From contig CAXYCJ010000014.1 in NCBI GenBank assembly GCA_964275585.1, positions 25,314 through 89,313 on the forward strand: a stretch of 64,000 nucleotides of DNA. Reading direction: 5' to 3'. The DNA comes from D2472 sp964275585. Lineage in GTDB: Bacteria; Pseudomonadota; Gammaproteobacteria; Magnimaribacterales; D2472. Numbering within the stretch: position 1 is the stretch's first letter; every line of letters starts with the position of its first letter. The position numbers were made by a program, and so were the translations under genes. Below are positions 61,655-64,000 of the stretch, in pieces. Below the pieces are notes generated by a model that had not been told where the DNA came from, made no database searches, and saw only the letters and a list, made by a program, of their open reading frames with translations.

Positions 61655-61680
61655 AAGGGTGCAAACGCACCCTTTTTTTT
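61655..61680 (+). terminator. Rho-independent terminator after TonB receptor 1
   Basis: Stem GGGTGC/GCACCC (61657-61672) with a 4-base loop and a T8 tail. It separates the two receptors. Confidence 0.9.
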
Positions 61681-61690
61681 TATATACTTT

Positions 61691-61706
61691 TTAACTTAAA
61701 AGTTAA
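61691..61706. repeat. Inverted repeat TTAACTT-AA-AAGTTAA
   Basis: A 16-bp AT-only palindrome in the promoter region of the second receptor, 68 bp before its start codon. It may be an operator, but AT-rich palindromes also arise by chance. Confidence 0.3.
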
Positions 61707-61774
61707 ATTATATTTGACTTTGTGCAACAAAATAGCAACAATTACCGCTACTAACAAACTTTTAGGGAGTTTAC

Positions 61775-64000
61775 ATGTCTAATATAGTCAAATTTTCATT
61801 GGTTGCAGTCCTTACATTAGGTCTAATGCCAAACACCTCTTTTGCTCAAGAAGCTGATGATGACGTCGAAGAAGTCATTGTTACTGGTTCTAAGATTAAG
61901 AGATCAATTTTTGATAGCTCAAAACCTTTAGAAATAATTTCTGATGCAGCTATTGAAAGAACAGGTCTGAATAACATCGGTGATGTTCTTCAGAATATCT
62001 CTTCATCTGATGGTACTGGTATTCGTCCTGTTACTACAGCCACAAATGGTGGCGATGGTTCTAATGAGATCTCATTAAGAAATCTAGGCGCGGGAAGAAC
62101 CCTTGTTCTTATTGATGGCAGAAGATGGGTTACAGATGCATTTGGCAGAGTAGACATGCAGACCATCCCTTCATCCATTATTCAACGTGTTGAAATCCTT
62201 AAAGACGGAGCATCATCCATTTATGGTTCTGATGCTGTTGCTGGTGTTATTAACATCATCACAAAAAAAGACTTTGATGGAATGGAAGTTTTTGCTTCTT
62301 CTGGAGAATATGACGCTGGTTACGGTGCTCAAAATCAACTTAGTTTAACTTTTGGAAGTTCATCAGAAAAGTCTAGAAACATATTTAATATTTCTTATGC
62401 AGGCCAAGAAGCAATCTTTGCTGGTGAAATCCCAAGAGCTAATCAACCTTACTACGGTTGTAAGAATGTCCCTAATACTGGAACGGGAACTCCTAACTCC
62501 CCTACAAACCTAGGACCTTCTCCAGCTCAAAACTCTGGTTATGGTAATTTTGCTCCAGCCACTAGTGGTATTTGTGGATCATCATTTCCTGCATACGGAA
62601 GATACTTCTCACTTGGCACTTATTTACAACCTGGTAAGTCAGGCGCTTCAGTCAGTGACTTTATTCCATGGTCAAATGCTGGTAGATATAACTACGCTCC
62701 AGTAAACCACGTTCAAAACCCTGTGGATCGTTATGGTGTATATGCATCCTCTGAGTATGATATCAGCGATGATCTAATGGCTTATGTCCAATTCAATTAC
62801 TCTAAATCTAAGCGGGTTAACCAATTGGCTCAGGTTCCTATGACCGCATACGGTGGAGCAGGTCCTCAGTGGCAACTAAACAACGGTAGATTTGCTACTG
62901 CAGGTGGTTACTTCAATGTGATGAATCAAGATACATCTTTTGGATTTAGATCTATTGCGATCGGACCAAGAATCTATGCTTATGATTATGATACATATGG
63001 TATCCGATTAGGCTTAGAGGGTAACTTTGACATGGGTGATAATACCTATTTCTGGTCAGGTGGAATGCAAATCAACGATGCACAATATGACAGCAAACTT
63101 TTTAACTTTGTTGACTTAAACCACTTAGGAAATGCTGTTGGTGACTCTTTCAGAGATGCAACAACAGGAGTGCTTACATGTGGAACAGCAGCTAATCCAA
63201 TTGCTGGGTGTACTCCATTCAATATATTTGGTGGTCCTGACCTAGGTCTTTCTGCTGGAAGAATTTCACAACAAGAATATGATCAAATGGTTGACTACGT
63301 AGGTTATAACGGCGTAGCTAATGCTGGATTTGATAGCGATGATTTCTGGTTAGAAATATCAGGACCTTTATTTGAAATGCCTTACGGTACTGCTTTCTTT
63401 GCAGCTGGTTTTGAAAAGCGTGCTGCCGGATATTATGATACCCCTGATGCTTTAGTTAGCTCTGGAGGCTCGTCAACAAACTATAGAGAACCAACTAGAG
63501 GTAAAACTTCTGTTGAAGAGTTCTTTGTTGAAATCAATATCCCTCTTTTAGAAGGTGTTACTGGAGCTCAAGAGCTTGAGATGACTGTTTCTGCAAGAAC
63601 ATCAGATTACAGTTCAGGTGGATTAGTAGGATCAACTCCTAATGCAAATGATCCTGGTAATCCTTCCACCACTGAAATTGGAATTCGTTGGAGACCAATT
63701 GATGATGTGTTAGTTAGAATAACAATGGGCGAGACATTTAGAGCTCCTAGCGTTGGTAATTTGTACCAAGGTGGTGGTGAGTCCTTCCCACAAGCAAACG
63801 ATCCTTGTAACACTGACCAGTTCAATGCCCAGAGTGCTGGAACTCAAGCTAACTGTTTAGCTGCAGGCGTTCCTGCTGGTGGAGCCGAACAACCAACTAC
63901 TCAAATTAGAGCTTTTGTTGGTGGTAACCCTTTCTTAAAACCTGAAGAAGGTGAGAATGCTACGTTTGGTGTCGTTTATACTCCAAGTCAAATTGAAAAT
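61775..64000 (+). CDS. TonB-dependent receptor (3' truncated by window)
   Basis: The frame from ATG 61775 is open to the window end (742 codons) and runs off it. A signal peptide ending TSFAQ, a TonB-box-like VEEVIVTGSKI, the plug (IGDVLQNISSSDGTGIR, DGASSIYGSDAVAGVINIIT) and a partial barrel are clear. It is a tandem paralogue of the receptor upstream in overall plan, not in detail. A GGGAG ribosome site precedes the ATG. Ligand unknown. Confidence 0.95.
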   Translation, partial: MSNIVKFSLVAVLTLGLMPNTSFAQEADDDVEEVIVTGSKIKRSIFDSSKPLEIISDAAIERTGLNNIGDVLQNISSSDGTGIRPVTTATNGGDGSNEISLRNLGAGRTLVLIDGRRWVTDAFGRVDMQTIPSSIIQRVEILKDGASSIYGSDAVAGVINIITKKDFDGMEVFASSGEYDAGYGAQNQLSLTFGSSSEKSRNIFNISYAGQEAIFAGEIPRANQPYYGCKNVPNTGTGTPNSPTNLGPSPAQNSGYGNFAPATSGICGSSFPAYGRYFSLGTYLQPGKSGASVSDFIPWSNAGRYNYAPVNHVQNPVDRYGVYASSEYDISDDLMAYVQFNYSKSKRVNQLAQVPMTAYGGAGPQWQLNNGRFATAGGYFNVMNQDTSFGFRSIAIGPRIYAYDYDTYGIRLGLEGNFDMGDNTYFWSGGMQINDAQYDSKLFNFVDLNHLGNAVGDSFRDATTGVLTCGTAANPIAGCTPFNIFGGPDLGLSAGRISQQEYDQMVDYVGYNGVANAGFDSDDFWLEISGPLFEMPYGTAFFAAGFEKRAAGYYDTPDALVSSGGSSTNYREPTRGKTSVEEFFVEINIPLLEGVTGAQELEMTVSARTSDYSSGGLVGSTPNANDPGNPSTTEIGIRWRPIDDVLVRITMGETFRAPSVGNLYQGGGESFPQANDPCNTDQFNAQSAGTQANCLAAGVPAGGAEQPTTQIRAFVGGNPFLKPEEGENATFGVVYTPSQIEN

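Noticed and set aside
63607..63825. Minus-strand frame inside the second TonB receptor
   Set aside because: It is a shadow of the receptor's coding frame with no ribosome site or domain.
1..64000. CRISPR arrays, insertion sequences, prophage, toxin-antitoxin or defence genes
   Set aside because: No regular repeat-spacer pattern, transposase or recognisable defence domain was seen; the XRE operon is not a proven toxin-antitoxin pair.

Overview
This is an AT-rich stretch of a streamlined marine gammaproteobacterium, most likely of the SAR86 clade. The reasons are a proteorhodopsin whose sequence follows the original SAR86 green-absorbing protein closely, large TonB-dependent receptors, very short intergenic spaces with many overlapping genes, and a gammaproteobacterial gene order (purN/purM/DUF2066, tig-clpP-clpX-lon-hupB-ppiD, dnaX-recR). 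The clade assignment is an inference and no marker gene such as 16S rRNA is present. I saw no phage, transposase, integrase or CRISPR array.

Layout. 1-8 kb: a partial SDR oxidoreductase, a methyltransferase, a LysR regulator divergent from an acyl-CoA dehydrogenase, exonuclease I, tRNA-Val, a serine hydrolase and an SLC13-type transporter. 8-12 kb: an MscS channel, a NaChBac-type cation channel with an unusual selectivity filter, a PLP dehydratase and a YwaF-like membrane protein. 12-15.6 kb: redoxin, an ScsB/DsbD-like thiol reductant exporter, an Hsp20 chaperone and a nitroreductase; the last three carry about a dozen single-base frame breaks although their protein sequence is otherwise well preserved. 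15.7-26.4 kb: MAPEG protein, two envelope proteins, recX, dnaX (with an A10 slippery run), recR, dcd, purN/purM, DUF2066, a CDP-alcohol phosphatidyltransferase, hda and a YdgA-like protein.

26.4-37 kb: a small membrane protein, an exported MDR reductase, an MFS-like carrier, sppA, a three-gene XRE regulator/membrane operon behind a perfect 36-bp palindrome, wrbA/DUF2069, a TlpA-like lipoprotein, an M23 peptidase, xseA, an EamA transporter and a frame-broken NTF2-like gene running into tRNA-Val(UAC). 37-45.5 kb: proteorhodopsin between two tRNA genes with a Fur-box-like site upstream, DUF4149, DUF2256, htpG, gpsA, folE, a FabY-like ketosynthase, folD, tRNA-Pro and tRNA-Arg.

45.5-64 kb: a 2OG-Fe(II) oxygenase-like protein, trhO, a GST, a glutamate dehydrogenase-type enzyme, tRNA-His, the protein quality-control cluster tig-clpP-clpX-lon-hup-ppiD, fabI, and two tandem TonB-dependent receptors, the second cut by the window end.

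Themes: light-driven proton pumping and ion channels at the membrane, periplasmic redox and protein quality control, DNA replication/repair, and outer-membrane nutrient uptake. Several tRNA genes sit directly in front of protein genes, 12-56 nt from the start codon, so tRNA promoters may drive those mRNAs. I did not find a clearly new multigene defence or metabolic system; the strongest leads are the channel filter, the proteorhodopsin insertion and upstream Fur-like site, the tRNA-mRNA arrangement, the dnaX slippery run and the 36-bp palindrome.
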